64,000 bases of DNA from Afipia sp. Root123D2 (GTDB lineage: Bacteria; Pseudomonadota; Alphaproteobacteria; Rhizobiales; Xanthobacteraceae), in the NCBI RefSeq assembly GCF_001425835.1, contig NZ_LMDP01000001.1, positions 745,476-809,475 on the forward strand, written 5' to 3'. The position numbers were made by a program, and so were the translations under genes. The notes beneath the pieces are model-generated. The model saw only the letters and a list, made by a program, of their open reading frames with translations. It had not been told where the DNA came from and made no database searches. Numbering within the stretch: the first letter of the stretch is position 1; every line of letters begins with the position of its first letter. Below, piece by piece: positions 46,213 to 55,797 of this stretch.

Positions 46213-47187
46213 ATGCCCCGCGCCGTGATCTGCCGCGAACTCGGTCCGCCGGAAAGCCTGACGCTTGAAACGGTATCGTCAGCGCCGCTGGCGGCCGGGC
46301 AGGTGCGCGTGGCAATCCGTGCCGCCGGAATCAATTTCCCCGATATCCTGATGGTCGCCGGCGAATACCAGCTCAAGCCGCCGCTGCCGTTCACGCCGGG
46401 CATGGAGGCGGCGGGGGAGGTGATTGAAGTGTCCGGCGCAGATGGTGTGTCGATTGGCGACCGCGTGATCGTGAAGGCGCGGCACGGCTGCTACACCGAC
46501 GAGATGGTGGTGATGCCGGACCAGTTGTCGCCGTTGCCGGAAAATTTCGATTACGCGCAGGGCGCTGCGTTTCTCGCCGCGCATGGCACCGCTTATCACG
46601 CACTGGTGGATCGCGCGCGCCTCCGCGCAGGTGAGACGCTGCTGGTGCATGGCGCGGGCGGCGGTGTCGGGCTTGCCGCCGTCGAACTCGGCAAGGTGTT
46701 GGGCGCGACCGTGATCGCGGCGGCATCGAGCGAAGAGAAGCTCGCGGTCGCGAAACAGCGCGGCGCGGATCATGTGATTCTCTATGCAAGCGAGCCGTTT
46801 CGCGATGCCGTCAAGCGCATCACGGGCGGGCAGGGCGCCGACGTGATTTTCGATCCGGTCGGCGGCGAGATTTTCGAGCAGAGCCTGCGCTGCATGGCGT
46901 GGGGCGCGCGCGTGCTGGTGGTCGGCTTCACCGGCGGCATTGGGTTGGCGCGCACAAATCTGGTTCTGATCAAGGGCGCGAGCGTGCTCGGGGTGCGGGC
47001 CGGCGAAGCGGTGCGGAAAAATCCCGCGCTCGGTGTTGCGCGCATGAAGGCCCTTGATGCGCTGGCCGTCGAGGGCAGGATCAGTCCCAACATTTCGCAC
47101 CGCCTGCCGCTCGCGGAGTTCGCGCCCGCGATGCGGCTGCTGATCGAGCGCAAGGCGATCGGCCGCATGGTGCTGGAGACGCGGTAA
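46213..47187 (+). CDS. NADPH:quinone oxidoreductase (MDR family)
   Basis: 324 aa from ATG 46213. Zinc-free MDR protein: GroES-like N-domain (AAGINFPDILMVAGEY) and Rossmann domain (VHGAGGGVGLAAVELGK, then ADVIFDPVGGEIFEQSLR). Reduces quinones or enoyl compounds with NADPH. Same strand as the GST-isomerase pair, so perhaps one detoxification unit. Confidence 0.85.
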   Translation: MPRAVICRELGPPESLTLETVSSAPLAAGQVRVAIRAAGINFPDILMVAGEYQLKPPLPFTPGMEAAGEVIEVSGADGVSIGDRVIVKARHGCYTDEMVVMPDQLSPLPENFDYAQGAAFLAAHGTAYHALVDRARLRAGETLLVHGAGGGVGLAAVELGKVLGATVIAAASSEEKLAVAKQRGADHVILYASEPFRDAVKRITGGQGADVIFDPVGGEIFEQSLRCMAWGARVLVVGFTGGIGLARTNLVLIKGASVLGVRAGEAVRKNPALGVARMKALDALAVEGRISPNISHRLPLAEFAPAMRLLIERKAIGRMVLETR

Positions 47188-47249
47188 CGCTTATCCCTCC
47201 CCACAAGGGGAAGGGATGACTACCTCAGGATGACGAAGTTCTTGTACCG

Positions 47250-48146
47250 CTACTTATATTCCCGCTCGGTCCACCACGGGAAATAGGACGGCATGTCCTT
47301 CGACACCGTCTGGGTGAATTTCGCCGGGCGCTTTTCGAGGAACGACATCACGCCTTCCTTGACGTCGGCCGATTGGCCGCGCGAATAGATGCCGCGACTG
47401 TCGACTTTGTGCGCCTCCATCGGATCGTCGGCCCCCAACATCCGCCACATCATCTGGCGGATCAGCGCGATCGACACCGGCGCGGTGTTCTCCACGATTT
47501 CGCGGGCGATGGCGCGCGCTGTCGGCAGCAGTTCGTCAGCCGGGACCACCTTGCTGACCAAACGGCCTTCGAGTGCTTCCTGCGCCGGAAACACCCGGCC
47601 GGAATAGGTCCACTCCAGCGCCTGCGAAATGCCGACGAGGCGCGGCAGGAACCAGCTTGACGCCGCTTCCGGCACGATGCCGCGCCGTGCGAACACGAAG
47701 CCGAAGCGCGCGTTCACCGAGGCGATGCGGATATCCATCGGCAACTGCATGGTGACGCCGATGCCGACGGCTGCGCCGTTGATCGCGCCGATTACCGGCT
47801 TGAGGCTTTTGAAGATGCGCAGCGTCACGCGCCCGCCGCCGTCACGCACCGCATCGTCGCTCCATTCCACTTCGCCATTCGGGCGCAGCGGCGCGGTCTT
47901 GCGGTCGGGGCGCGCCGCGCGGTCGAAGGTCGCGCCGCCGGCGGAGAGATCGGCGCCGGCGCAGAAGGCGCGGCCCGCGCCGGTGACGATGATCGCGCGC
48001 ACATCGTCGTCGGCATCCGCCTTGTCGAAGGCGTCGATCAGTTCCGCCATCATGATGTGCGTGAAGGCGTTGAGCTTGTCCGGCCGGTTCAGCGTGATGG
48101 TGAGGATATTGTCCTGAACTTCGTATTTGATCTGCTCGTAGGCCAT
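47250..48146 (-). CDS. Enoyl-CoA hydratase/isomerase family protein
   Basis: 298-aa crotonase, longer than the usual 260. CoA-binding AFCAGADLS forms the oxyanion hole with GAAVGIGVTMQLPMDIRIAS; the FVFARRGIVPEAASSWFLPRLVG region carries Glu as in hydratases. About 30 extra residues after the oxyanion-hole strand (TAPLRPNGEVEWSDDAVRDGGG) are typical of a crotonase subgroup of unknown substrate. Confidence 0.87.
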   Translation of the reverse strand: MAYEQIKYEVQDNILTITLNRPDKLNAFTHIMMAELIDAFDKADADDDVRAIIVTGAGRAFCAGADLSAGGATFDRAARPDRKTAPLRPNGEVEWSDDAVRDGGGRVTLRIFKSLKPVIGAINGAAVGIGVTMQLPMDIRIASVNARFGFVFARRGIVPEAASSWFLPRLVGISQALEWTYSGRVFPAQEALEGRLVSKVVPADELLPTARAIAREIVENTAPVSIALIRQMMWRMLGADDPMEAHKVDSRGIYSRGQSADVKEGVMSFLEKRPAKFTQTVSKDMPSYFPWWTEREYK

Positions 48147-48299
48147 CCGGCGGTTCTCCTGTCGGCTCTTTTTGGAACTGCGTCCAGCCTGTCACGTCGC
48201 GCGGCTGGCGTAAATGCGGCGACGGGAAATCGGAATCCGGTTCACAGCAATGGAAATTCGTGGGGGACTTTGCTAGAGGTGGCCCGGAAAAGGGATGAC

Positions 48300-49133
48300 A
48301 TGAAAAACGTCGACACAGCGGTCGCTGCGGGCTTTGGACGGGAATGGTCCAGCTTCAGCCAGAGCGAGCAAGAGCTGAGCGCGTCCGAGCGCCAGAAGCT
48401 GTTCGACGACTATTTCCATATCTTCCCGTGGGAGCGCTTGCCCGATGACGCTGTCGGGATCGACGTCGGCTGTGGCAGTGGCCGATGGTCGATGATGGTG
48501 GCGCCGCGCGTCGGATCCTTGCATCTGCTCGATGCCAGCGCGGAAGCGCTTGAGGTCGCCAAACGAAATCTTGCGGGCGCCGAGAATGTGTCGTTTCACC
48601 ACGCGAGCGTCGGCGATATCCCGATTGAAAACGCCTCGCTTGATTTCGCGTTCTCGCTGGGCGTGCTGCATCATGTGCCGGATACCACGTCGGCCATTCA
48701 ATCCGTCGCATCGAAACTGAAGAGCGGCGCTCCGTTCCTGATCTACCTCTATTACAGTCTGGACAACCGGCCGTGGTGGTTTCGCCTGATCTGGCAAGTC
48801 TCGAATGCTGGACGCCTGATGATCTCACGACTGCCGACGGCGCTCCGGATGCTGGCAAGCCAGATCATCGCTGTCACCGTCTACTGGCCGTTTGCGCGTT
48901 TCGCGGCCGTCGTTCAGCGGATTGGCTTGCCGACGTCGCTGATTCCGCTCGAAGCGTATAAGAATTTGAGCTTCTACACGATGCGCACCGACGCATACGA
49001 CAGGTTCTGTACCGCCCTTGAAAAGCGCTTCTCGAAGATCGAGATCGCGACCATGCTGACCGATGCCGGATTTGAGCGGGTGTCGTTTTCCGAGACAGTC
49101 CCTTACTGGTGCGCGGTCGGATACAAGCGCTAA
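48300..49133 (+). CDS. SAM-dependent methyltransferase with C-terminal membrane-like helices
   Basis: 277 aa from ATG 48300. Class I motif IGIDVGCGSGRW at about residues 53-63, then LLDASAEALEVAK and FSLGVLHHVPDT. The C-terminal part (WFRLIWQVSNAGRLMISRLP, then IIAVTVYWPFARFAAVVQRIG) has hydrophobic amphipathic helices that may sit on the membrane. Acceptor unknown. Confidence 0.82.
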   Translation: MKNVDTAVAAGFGREWSSFSQSEQELSASERQKLFDDYFHIFPWERLPDDAVGIDVGCGSGRWSMMVAPRVGSLHLLDASAEALEVAKRNLAGAENVSFHHASVGDIPIENASLDFAFSLGVLHHVPDTTSAIQSVASKLKSGAPFLIYLYYSLDNRPWWFRLIWQVSNAGRLMISRLPTALRMLASQIIAVTVYWPFARFAAVVQRIGLPTSLIPLEAYKNLSFYTMRTDAYDRFCTALEKRFSKIEIATMLTDAGFERVSFSETVPYWCAVGYKR

Positions 49134-49300
49134 GTTACCGTCGGCCGGGCCGCGATGGCCGTTTGCCGCGTTCGTATCGCAGCCGCTGGCAGCAATGAAC
49201 CGGCTTCCATGCCCGCCGCTCGGTCGCAGTCTGCAAACGCGACGGACGTTTTGCGACACCACGGTTGCTTTTCCCGCCCAGGTAATTGAAAAGAAAGCAC

Positions 49301-49387
49301 GCGGACGTGGCGGAATTGGTAGACGCAAGGGACTTAAAATCCCTCGATGGCAACGTCGTGCGGGTTCGATTCCCGCCGTCCGCACCA
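49301..49387 (+). tRNA. tRNA-Leu (UAA anticodon)
   Basis: 87 nt including an encoded CCA. Acceptor arms GCGGACG/CGTCCGC pair; the anticodon loop CTTAAAA on an AGGGA/TCCCT stem gives TAA; a long variable arm (class II) follows and the T-arm reads GCGGGTTCGATTCCCGC. No intron. Confidence 0.97.
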
Positions 49388-49407
49388 GCCTTCTCAGCAG
49401 GCTGCGC

Positions 49408-49994
49408 CTACCACGCCACTTTCAGTTCAATTTTCCCGCTGTAAACGTCGCCATTGTTGTCGCCGTCGATCCCGGTCTTGTTGATGGCGCCGCCGTTCAT
49501 GATCAGCGTGTCGTTGCCGATGCCGAACAGGATCGCGGTCGCGCCATTGGATGTGATGTTGCCGGTGTTGGTGACCGAGTTGTTGAAGTTGCCGAAATTG
49601 ATCGCCGGGCCGTTGCCGCCGGCGATGGTCCCGGAGTTGACGATCGTGGTCGCGGCGCCGAACTGCATCGCGGTGGTGTCGGAGGAGACCGTGCCCTGAT
49701 TGTTGAGCGTCCAGTTCGATGAATTGTTGCCCTGGATGGCGATGCCGGCTGCACCCGTGCTGATGACGACGCCGGGACTCACCGAGACGGATTGCCGCCC
49801 GGAAAATTCTGCAACAGCAGTGGAAGGTTCGAGTTGGGAAGCGCGGTCTGCGCGGTGGCGGGAACTGTCGCGGCAGCCAGGACCAGTGCGGTCGATCCCG
49901 TCAGCCAAGCGATGCGATGTATGCTAAGGGAAACGCGCGGGTCTTTTGGTGCGCGAGAAGGTTTCGCGAGCAGGCATTCGCGCCGCCGTGCCAT
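49408..49994 (-). pseudogene. Autotransporter-like secreted protein remnant
   Basis: The N-terminus (ATG 49994, preceded by AAGGAGAGG) gives a signal peptide ending ATVPATAQ and LLLQNFPGG, then runs into a stop. The continuing frame from about 49800 reads VSVSPGVVISTGAAGIAI and repeats of NTG/NSGTI type (IVNSGTIAGG, VTNTGNITSNG), as in autotransporter passenger domains. A 1-nt indel near GGGCGGC (about 49797-49803) separates the two. The product stops 21 bp from the tRNA end with no beta-barrel domain, so it is truncated as well as frameshifted. Confidence 0.65.
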
Positions 49995-50251
49995 CCAGCC
50001 TCTCCTTATAGCGGTGCGCATCGCGCACTTCGGGACTTCTTTTTCTTCAAGCGCAGGCAACGTGAATAGCTGACACAATTTCGGCACTGGCGTGGCGGCA
50101 TGTCAACATTCGACAAAAAACGAACAATATCTCGCAAAAAATACTAAATTGCTCCATGAAAGGCCTTCCAAACGCTGCGGGCACGCCGTGCCGCTCCCGT
50201 ATACTCGCCGTTGCTGCGTCACTTATGATTCGCGAAATGGATCGTCCCTGC

Positions 50252-50659
50252 ATGTTGTTGTCATCTCGAACCGCTCGCATCACTCGCTGCCGTACGATCG
50301 CCGGCGCGCTTGGCGTCATTCTGATTGCCGGCGGTCTTGGCGGTTGCGCGGGAACGTCGATCGGCGGTCCGCGCACCAGCGCGTTCGTCGATCCGGCACG
50401 CTACGACCTGTACAACTGCACGCAACTCGACGAAGCGCGTAAAGCGACGTCAGCACGGGTTGCTCAGCTCGAGAGTTTGATGGCGAAGGCGAAGACCGGC
50501 GCGGCCGGAGGGCTGGTGTCGGCGGTCGCCTACGAGAGCGATTATGCCAAGGAGCGCGCCAATCTCGACCTGATCGACGATACGCGCCGCAGCAACAATT
50601 GCGGCGAGGCCGCTCCTGCCGCACCGCCGCCGCATCAGGCGCCGCGCGAGCGGCGCTAG
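50252..50659 (+). CDS. Putative lipoprotein
   Basis: 135 aa from ATG 50252 (several in-frame ATGs upstream to 50156 are possible). A hydrophobic signal (TIAGALGVILIAGGLGGC) ends in a lipobox-like LGGC. The mature part has two cysteines, a helical central stretch (EARKATSARVAQLESLMAKAK) and a Pro/Arg tail. Function unknown; common style of small twin-Cys lipoproteins in Bradyrhizobiaceae. Confidence 0.65.
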   Translation: MLLSSRTARITRCRTIAGALGVILIAGGLGGCAGTSIGGPRTSAFVDPARYDLYNCTQLDEARKATSARVAQLESLMAKAKTGAAGGLVSAVAYESDYAKERANLDLIDDTRRSNNCGEAAPAAPPPHQAPRERR

Positions 50660-50682
50660 ATCGTCATCCGATCATCGCGCGC

Positions 50683-51864
50683 TCAGTCCGCGCGCCAGCC
50701 GTAGATCCAGTCCTGACGCGCGAGCAGCCGCTGCCCGCCGAGCATCCGCATCGCGGTGTCGCGCGCCAGCGCCATCGGTCCGGCGAGATGATAGATGCCG
50801 CCGGTCTGGTGGGCGGTGCGCTGAACACGGGTGACGCGCGGCGCGCGAAGATTTTCGTAGCGTGTCAGCGCGGCTGGAATGTCGCTCTGTCCGTCGGCGA
50901 GACATCCCGCAAGCACCGCCGCATCCTCGATCGCCATGCCGGCGCCCTGGGCGACGAACGGCACCATCGCATGCGCCGCATCGCCGAGCAGGGCGACGCG
51001 TTCCTTGTGCCAGACGCCGCCGTCGCGCAGGGCGAACAGCGCCCATTTGCGCCAGTCGCTGACGGCGCCGATCATCGCGCGGGCGGCTGCCGGCCAGTGC
51101 GTCACCGCGAACTGCGCGGCGAGTTCGGCCGCGTCGCCAGGTTCGCTCCAGCCCTGTGCGTGCCATGTGCCGGTGGTGATCGCCACCACGTTGATGCGTT
51201 GTCCGTCGGCCATCGGATAGGTGACGAGGTGCGCGTTGGCGCCGAGCCAGAGCTGGACATTGTGCGGATCAAAGCCGGCCGGTGCGCGCGAGGCATCGAC
51301 GATCCCGCGCCACGCGATGCGGCCGGTGAATTGCGGATGAATCTCCGGAAACAGCCGTTGCCGGACGGCGGACCACACGCCATCGGCGCCGATCAGCGCT
51401 GCTGCGGAGTCCTGACTGCCGCTGGCGCAGGTCACCGTCACTCCACCGGCATTCTGCGTCACGTCGGTGACTTCCGCGCCGAGACGCAATTCGATGGCAG
51501 GTGTTTCGGCGACCTTGCCGATCAGCGCGGCCTGCAGATCGGCGCGGCGGATCACCCAATAGGGCGCGCCGTAGCGCACGGCTGCGTCGGCCAGCGGAAT
51601 GCGGCCGACCTCGTCGCCGGTTCGCACCGTCATCACGCTGACGGCGTCCGGCGCGATGGCGTTAGGGGCAAGGCGCGACTCCAGCCCGAGGCCGATCAGC
51701 ACCCGGCTGGCGTTGGGCGATAGTTGGAGGCCGGCGCCGGCTTCTTCCAGCCGGTCGGCGCGTTCGAGAAGGATGATACGAAAGCCGCGCCCTGCGAGAG
51801 TGAGAGAAGCGGTCATCCCTCCGATGCCGGCACCTGCGACGACGATGGTCGGCGCGGCGGTCAC
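50683..51864 (-). CDS. FAD-dependent monooxygenase (salicylate hydroxylase-like)
   Basis: 393-aa flavoprotein hydroxylase. FAD-binding GAGIGGMTASLTLAGRG is near residues 11-27, the DG-type motif LIGADGVWSAVR in the middle and GDAAHAMVPFVAQGAGMAIEDA at about 285-306. Group A aromatic hydroxylase, NAD(P)H-dependent; the true substrate is not deducible. Downstream of the CHCC zinc-finger gene on the same strand (7 nt gap). Confidence 0.87.
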   Translation of the reverse strand: MTAAPTIVVAGAGIGGMTASLTLAGRGFRIILLERADRLEEAGAGLQLSPNASRVLIGLGLESRLAPNAIAPDAVSVMTVRTGDEVGRIPLADAAVRYGAPYWVIRRADLQAALIGKVAETPAIELRLGAEVTDVTQNAGGVTVTCASGSQDSAAALIGADGVWSAVRQRLFPEIHPQFTGRIAWRGIVDASRAPAGFDPHNVQLWLGANAHLVTYPMADGQRINVVAITTGTWHAQGWSEPGDAAELAAQFAVTHWPAAARAMIGAVSDWRKWALFALRDGGVWHKERVALLGDAAHAMVPFVAQGAGMAIEDAAVLAGCLADGQSDIPAALTRYENLRAPRVTRVQRTAHQTGGIYHLAGPMALARDTAMRMLGGQRLLARQDWIYGWRAD

Positions 51865-51871
51865 CTAAATC

Positions 51872-52117
51872 TCAGGCGACCTTGTCCCGCAGCACGCATT
51901 CCGGCGGGCGGGCTTCGCCCGGCGCGAGATCGGCGGCAAAGCGGTACAGGGTCGAGCAATAGGGGCAGATAATCTCGGTGTCGTTGCCGAGGTCGAGAAA
52001 CACATGCGGATGGTCGAACGGCGGGTTGGCGCCGACACACATGAACTCACGCGATCCGATTTCGATGACGGGCACTCCGGCATCATTTTGGAAGTGAGGA
52101 ACGACGTGATCGGCCAT
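51872..52117 (-). CDS. CHCC zinc-finger protein (NDUFS6-like)
   Basis: 81 aa from ATG 52117. Zinc ligands Cys, His and CPYC are seen in EFMCVGANPPFDHPHVFLDLG and IICPYCSTLYRF. This is the bacterial relative of the NDUFS6 subunit of complex I; in alphaproteobacteria it is an accessory subunit. Confidence 0.85.
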   Translation of the reverse strand: MADHVVPHFQNDAGVPVIEIGSREFMCVGANPPFDHPHVFLDLGNDTEIICPYCSTLYRFAADLAPGEARPPECVLRDKVA

Positions 52118-52402
52118 GACATTCACCTTGAGCAGTCCAGAGTATTCGCAAGCACTGGCGAGCGAACAAGCCGCCGCACGAACCGGCGCACCATACGGTT
52201 GGCGGCGAGGGATTGCTAGATCGCCCCGAAAGATTCGAAAAGCGGAAGTGCCGACCCTCGTGCAAATTCGACACAATCTCGTTCTCTAGGGATAGCCCTT
52301 CTTTCGTTGGGGCAGTTGCGTCCTAAAAGCGCCACACTACCTCCTGTGAGCCACAGGAAATCCGAACAATGTGTCGGATGCCGGGCAGGGTGAGGATCGA
52401 GA

Positions 52403-53530
52403 TTGTCGCAGGCGGTATCGTTGCGAATCGGTATGGCGGTGGGGAGTGCTGCTGCATGCGCGTTGCTGCTCGCCATGCTGTGGCCTCAGGCCCGTTCGGC
52501 GGGTGAAATCCTGTTGTCACAAGACGATCCAGCGCGCCTGTCCGATGTCCAACTCAGTTCCACGCTGCGGAACGACCCGGCGTTGCTGGAGCGGAATGCC
52601 GTCGCCGCGCTGGATACCGGCGATGCCGACCTGGCGCAGAGCTTTGCCGATCTGGCCGCCGACAAGGGGATCATTCTTTCGGATGAGACGGCCGCGCGGG
52701 TCGCCGCCGCCACGGCCGACGACCGCGCGCCGTCGACGCTGGCCAAACGGTTCGTCACCGGCCTTGTCGTGGGCGAGGCCACCGACGTTGCAAGCCTGTC
52801 AGGCACGGTAGCAGGTGACCTGTTCGTGTTCGGCGACATTCGCGACATGGTGCGTGAAGGCAAGCGGCTGGCGATGGGCGAGGACGCCGACCGGCTGGTG
52901 CTCGGCCTCGCGTCCGTCGGCCTTGCGGTGACGGCTGCGACTTATGTTTCGGCAGGCGGCGCGGCGCCGGTTCGCGCCGGACTGACCATGGTGAAGGATG
53001 CCCGCAAGTTCGGCCGGCTCGGCGCGGGGCTCACTGAATGGGCGGGCCGCTCGGCGCGGGCCGTCGTCGATGGACCGGCGCTGCGCAACGCAGTGGCGAC
53101 GGCGTCGCTCGCCCATCCCCGCCAGACCGTCACCGCGCTCAAGGCGGCCTTCAAGGCCGAGAAATCCGGAGCCCTGGTGCGGCTCGCCAAGGATGTCGGG
53201 CGGGTCGGCGAAAAGGCCGGCACGCGTGGCGCGCTCGATGTGCTGCGGATCGCCGACGGTCCCAAGGACGTCGCGCGCGCGGTGCGGCTTGCCGAAAAAA
53301 AGGGCAGCCAGACCCGCGCGATCATCAAAATTCTCGGACGGGGAGCGTTGCTGCTGACGGCTGGCGCATTCAATCTCGCGTGGTGGGTATTCGGCGCGCT
53401 GCTGGCGCTGATCGGAGTCCTGTCCTCGATCAAGTCCATGACGGAGCGTATGACTATGGCGGTCATTCAGCACCGGAAACGCAAGCGTGCATTACGCCAA
53501 CTTGCCGTGACACAAGCGCAGTGCGCATAG
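52403..53530 (+). CDS. Putative membrane protein, unknown
   Basis: 375 aa from TTG 52403 (AGGA upstream; ATG 52433 is an alternative). N-terminal hydrophobic segment (AAACALLLAMLWPQA), an Ala/Asp-rich domain, a hydrophobic patch near 165-185 (LVLGLASVGLAVTAATYVSAGG), and two adjacent helices near the C-terminus (ALLLTAGAFNLAWWVFGALLALIG). Basic tail. No family recognised. Confidence 0.65.
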   Translation: MSQAVSLRIGMAVGSAAACALLLAMLWPQARSAGEILLSQDDPARLSDVQLSSTLRNDPALLERNAVAALDTGDADLAQSFADLAADKGIILSDETAARVAAATADDRAPSTLAKRFVTGLVVGEATDVASLSGTVAGDLFVFGDIRDMVREGKRLAMGEDADRLVLGLASVGLAVTAATYVSAGGAAPVRAGLTMVKDARKFGRLGAGLTEWAGRSARAVVDGPALRNAVATASLAHPRQTVTALKAAFKAEKSGALVRLAKDVGRVGEKAGTRGALDVLRIADGPKDVARAVRLAEKKGSQTRAIIKILGRGALLLTAGAFNLAWWVFGALLALIGVLSSIKSMTERMTMAVIQHRKRKRALRQLAVTQAQCA

Positions 53531-53584
53531 GTCGGTTGACCTGATCGCATTGGCACGAAAAGTTTCTCTCACCATCCTTGAATC

Positions 53585-53640
53585 ATCACGACAATTCCGG
53601 AAAACCGGTTTCCACTTTCCGGATCATGCCCTAAAACCCC
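53585..53640. repeat. Short dispersed repeat-like motif
   Basis: CCGGAAAACCGG hairpin followed by TTTCCACTTTCCGGATCATG, a sequence style that recurs between genes in Bradyrhizobiaceae (recollection). Seen once here. Confidence 0.4.
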
Positions 53641-53678
53641 CCGCCACGCCTGACGACCCCCACGCACTGGAAAGTCCT

Positions 53679-54431
53679 ATGCCGAGTTTTCACAACGGCT
53701 CCGTTGAAATTGCCTACCTCGATGAAGGTGAGGGCGATCCGATCTTTCTTGTTCACGGCTTTGCGTCGAGCAAGAACGTCAACTGGTCCTATCCCGGATG
53801 GGTCTCGACGTTGACAAAAGCAGGTCGCCGCGTCGTCGCGCTCGACAATCGCGGCCACGGCGAGTCAAGCAAGCTCTATGATTCCGAGGATTATCACATC
53901 GGCATCATGGCCGGTGACGTCTGCGCACTGATGGATCATCTCAAGATCGCGCGCACCGACATCATGGGTTATTCGCTCGGCGCGCGTATCAACGCCTATC
54001 TCGCGCATCGCGACCCGAAGCGTCTGCGTTCGCTGATTCTCGGCGGACTGGGCATCGGATTGATCGAGGGCGGCGGTCCCGGCGAGAACGTCGCGCTCGC
54101 GCTCGAAGCGGATTCGCTCGACGACGTGCGCGATCCCATGGGACGCACGTTCCGTGCATTCGCAGACCAGACCCGCTCCGATCGCAGGGCGCTCGCGGCA
54201 TGCCTGCGCGGTTCGCGGCGGCTGATGACACGTGACGAGGCGGCGTCCATTACCGTCCCGACGCTGATTGCGGTGGGGTCCGCCGACGATATCGCAGGCT
54301 CGGCGCAGCGCCTTTCCGAGGTCATTCCCAACTCGCAAGTTCTTGATATTCCACACCGGGACCACATGCGCGCGGTGGGCGACAAGGTCTATAAAGAGGG
54401 CGTGGTGGCGTTCCTCGAAAATCGGGACTAG
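53679..54431 (+). CDS. Alpha/beta hydrolase
   Basis: 250 aa from ATG 53679. HGFASS oxyanion region at 26-31, DNRGHGES at 56-63 and nucleophile Ser99 in GYSLG; His follows near the end in IPHRDHMRA. Resembles 3-oxoadipate enol-lactonase-like and esterase members; substrate unknown. Confidence 0.85.
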   Translation: MPSFHNGSVEIAYLDEGEGDPIFLVHGFASSKNVNWSYPGWVSTLTKAGRRVVALDNRGHGESSKLYDSEDYHIGIMAGDVCALMDHLKIARTDIMGYSLGARINAYLAHRDPKRLRSLILGGLGIGLIEGGGPGENVALALEADSLDDVRDPMGRTFRAFADQTRSDRRALAACLRGSRRLMTRDEAASITVPTLIAVGSADDIAGSAQRLSEVIPNSQVLDIPHRDHMRAVGDKVYKEGVVAFLENRD

Positions 54432-54537
54432 CCCGCAGGATCAATTTATTATCCTTGAGCCGGGGCTGGCGGGATTGCGGCCTTTTTTATGCCGATTATG
54501 TGGTAAGATTGTTCTCCGCTAAAAAACGGACATACGC

Positions 54538-55362
54538 ATGGCTAAGTCTCAACTCGACCCGAAGTCCGCTCTTTCGACCGTCGATCCGGTATGGACGCGA
54601 ATCCGCGAAGAAGCGGAGGAGATTGTTCGGCGCGAGCCGGAGCTTGCGACCTTCATCTATTCAAATGTGCTGCATCACGATCGCCTCGAGGTGGCGGTGG
54701 TTCACCGCATCGCCGACCGGCTCGATCATGCGGCGCTGTCCGGCGATCTGATCCGTCAGGCCTTCAGCGATGCGCTGCGCGACGAGCCAGATCTCGGCAA
54801 CGCGTTTCGCGCCGATCTGGTTGCGGTGTACGACCGCGATCCGGCGACCTCGCGCTTTATTGATCCGCTGCTCTACTTCAAGGGCTTTCACGCCATTCAG
54901 GCGCATCGTCTCGCGCACTGGCTGTGGAACAAGGGCCGCAAGGATTTCGCTTATTACATCCAGAGCCGTTCGTCGTCGGCGTTCCAGACCGACATCAATC
55001 CGGCAGCAAAAATCGGACGCGGGATTTTCCTCGATCACGCCACCGGCTTCGTCGTCGGCGAGACCGCGGTGATCGAGGACGACGTGTCGATCCTGCATGA
55101 CGTGACGCTCGGCGGCACCGGCAAGGAGAACGAGGATCGTCATCCGAAGATCCGCCGCGGCGTCATGATCGGCGCGGGTGCGAAAATTCTGGGCAATATC
55201 GAAGTCGGCCACTGTGCGCGCATCGCCGCGGGCTCCGTGGTGGTGAAGCCGGTGCCGAACAACGTCACCGTCGCCGGCGTGCCGGCCAAGGTGGTTGGCG
55301 AGGCCGGATGTTCCGAGCCGTCACGCACCATGAACCAGATGCTGAACGCGCTTGGTCTTTGA
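54538..55362 (+). CDS. cysE: Serine O-acetyltransferase
   Basis: 274 aa. N-terminal helical SATase domain (WTRIREEAEEIVRREPELATFIYSNVLHHD) and left-handed beta-helix C-domain (IGRGIFLDHATGFVVGETAVIEDDVSILHDVTLGGTGKE) with the catalytic His in the DHATG loop. Makes O-acetylserine from serine and acetyl-CoA for cysteine synthesis. Full length and typical. Confidence 0.96.
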   Translation: MAKSQLDPKSALSTVDPVWTRIREEAEEIVRREPELATFIYSNVLHHDRLEVAVVHRIADRLDHAALSGDLIRQAFSDALRDEPDLGNAFRADLVAVYDRDPATSRFIDPLLYFKGFHAIQAHRLAHWLWNKGRKDFAYYIQSRSSSAFQTDINPAAKIGRGIFLDHATGFVVGETAVIEDDVSILHDVTLGGTGKENEDRHPKIRRGVMIGAGAKILGNIEVGHCARIAAGSVVVKPVPNNVTVAGVPAKVVGEAGCSEPSRTMNQMLNALGL

Positions 55363-55413
55363 ACTGCAAACGCGCTAAACGTCGCGGCAGGTTCAGTCAG
55401 ATTGGAGAGACAC

Positions 55414-55632
55414 GTGGACGTTCAGGAAGTCAGGAAACTCGACGCCTATCTCAAGCGCCTGTTCGGCAACCCGAAGATTCGCGTCGTGCCGCGGCCGAAG
55501 AAGGACGATTCCGCCGAAGTCTATATCGGCGAGGAGTTCATCGGCGTGCTGTTCGTCGATGACGAGGATGACGACCGCTCGTACCAGTTCCAGATGGCGA
55601 TCCTCGAAGACGATCTCGCGGCGCAGGAGTAG
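55414..55632 (+). CDS. DUF3126 family protein
   Basis: 72 aa from GTG 55414, behind GGAGAG. The pattern VRKLDAYLKRLFGNPKIRVVPRPKK and AEVYIGEEFIGVLF is that of DUF3126, conserved in alphaproteobacteria and often downstream of cysE. Function unknown. 51 nt after cysE, probably co-transcribed. Confidence 0.87.
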   Translation: MDVQEVRKLDAYLKRLFGNPKIRVVPRPKKDDSAEVYIGEEFIGVLFVDDEDDDRSYQFQMAILEDDLAAQE

Positions 55633-55659
55633 GGGCGCAAACGAACGTCATTCTCTGTT

Positions 55660-55780
55660 GTCATGGCCGGATTTATTCCGGCCATTTCGATTCAGAAGGC
55701 ATGATGCGTCCCCAAGCGAGATGCCCGGCACATAGGCGAGCAAAGCGACGCCGTTCTTCGAACGGCTATGGCCGGGCACA
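55660..55780. repeat. Dispersed palindromic repeat
   Basis: ATGGCCGGA-TTTAT-TCCGGCCAT hairpin followed by the module GGCGAGCAAAGCGACGCCG and TTCTTCGAACGGCTAT shared with 42.45 kb. Same hairpin family as 25.15 kb. Confidence 0.75.
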
Positions 55781-55797
55781 GAAGCAAAGATTGGATA

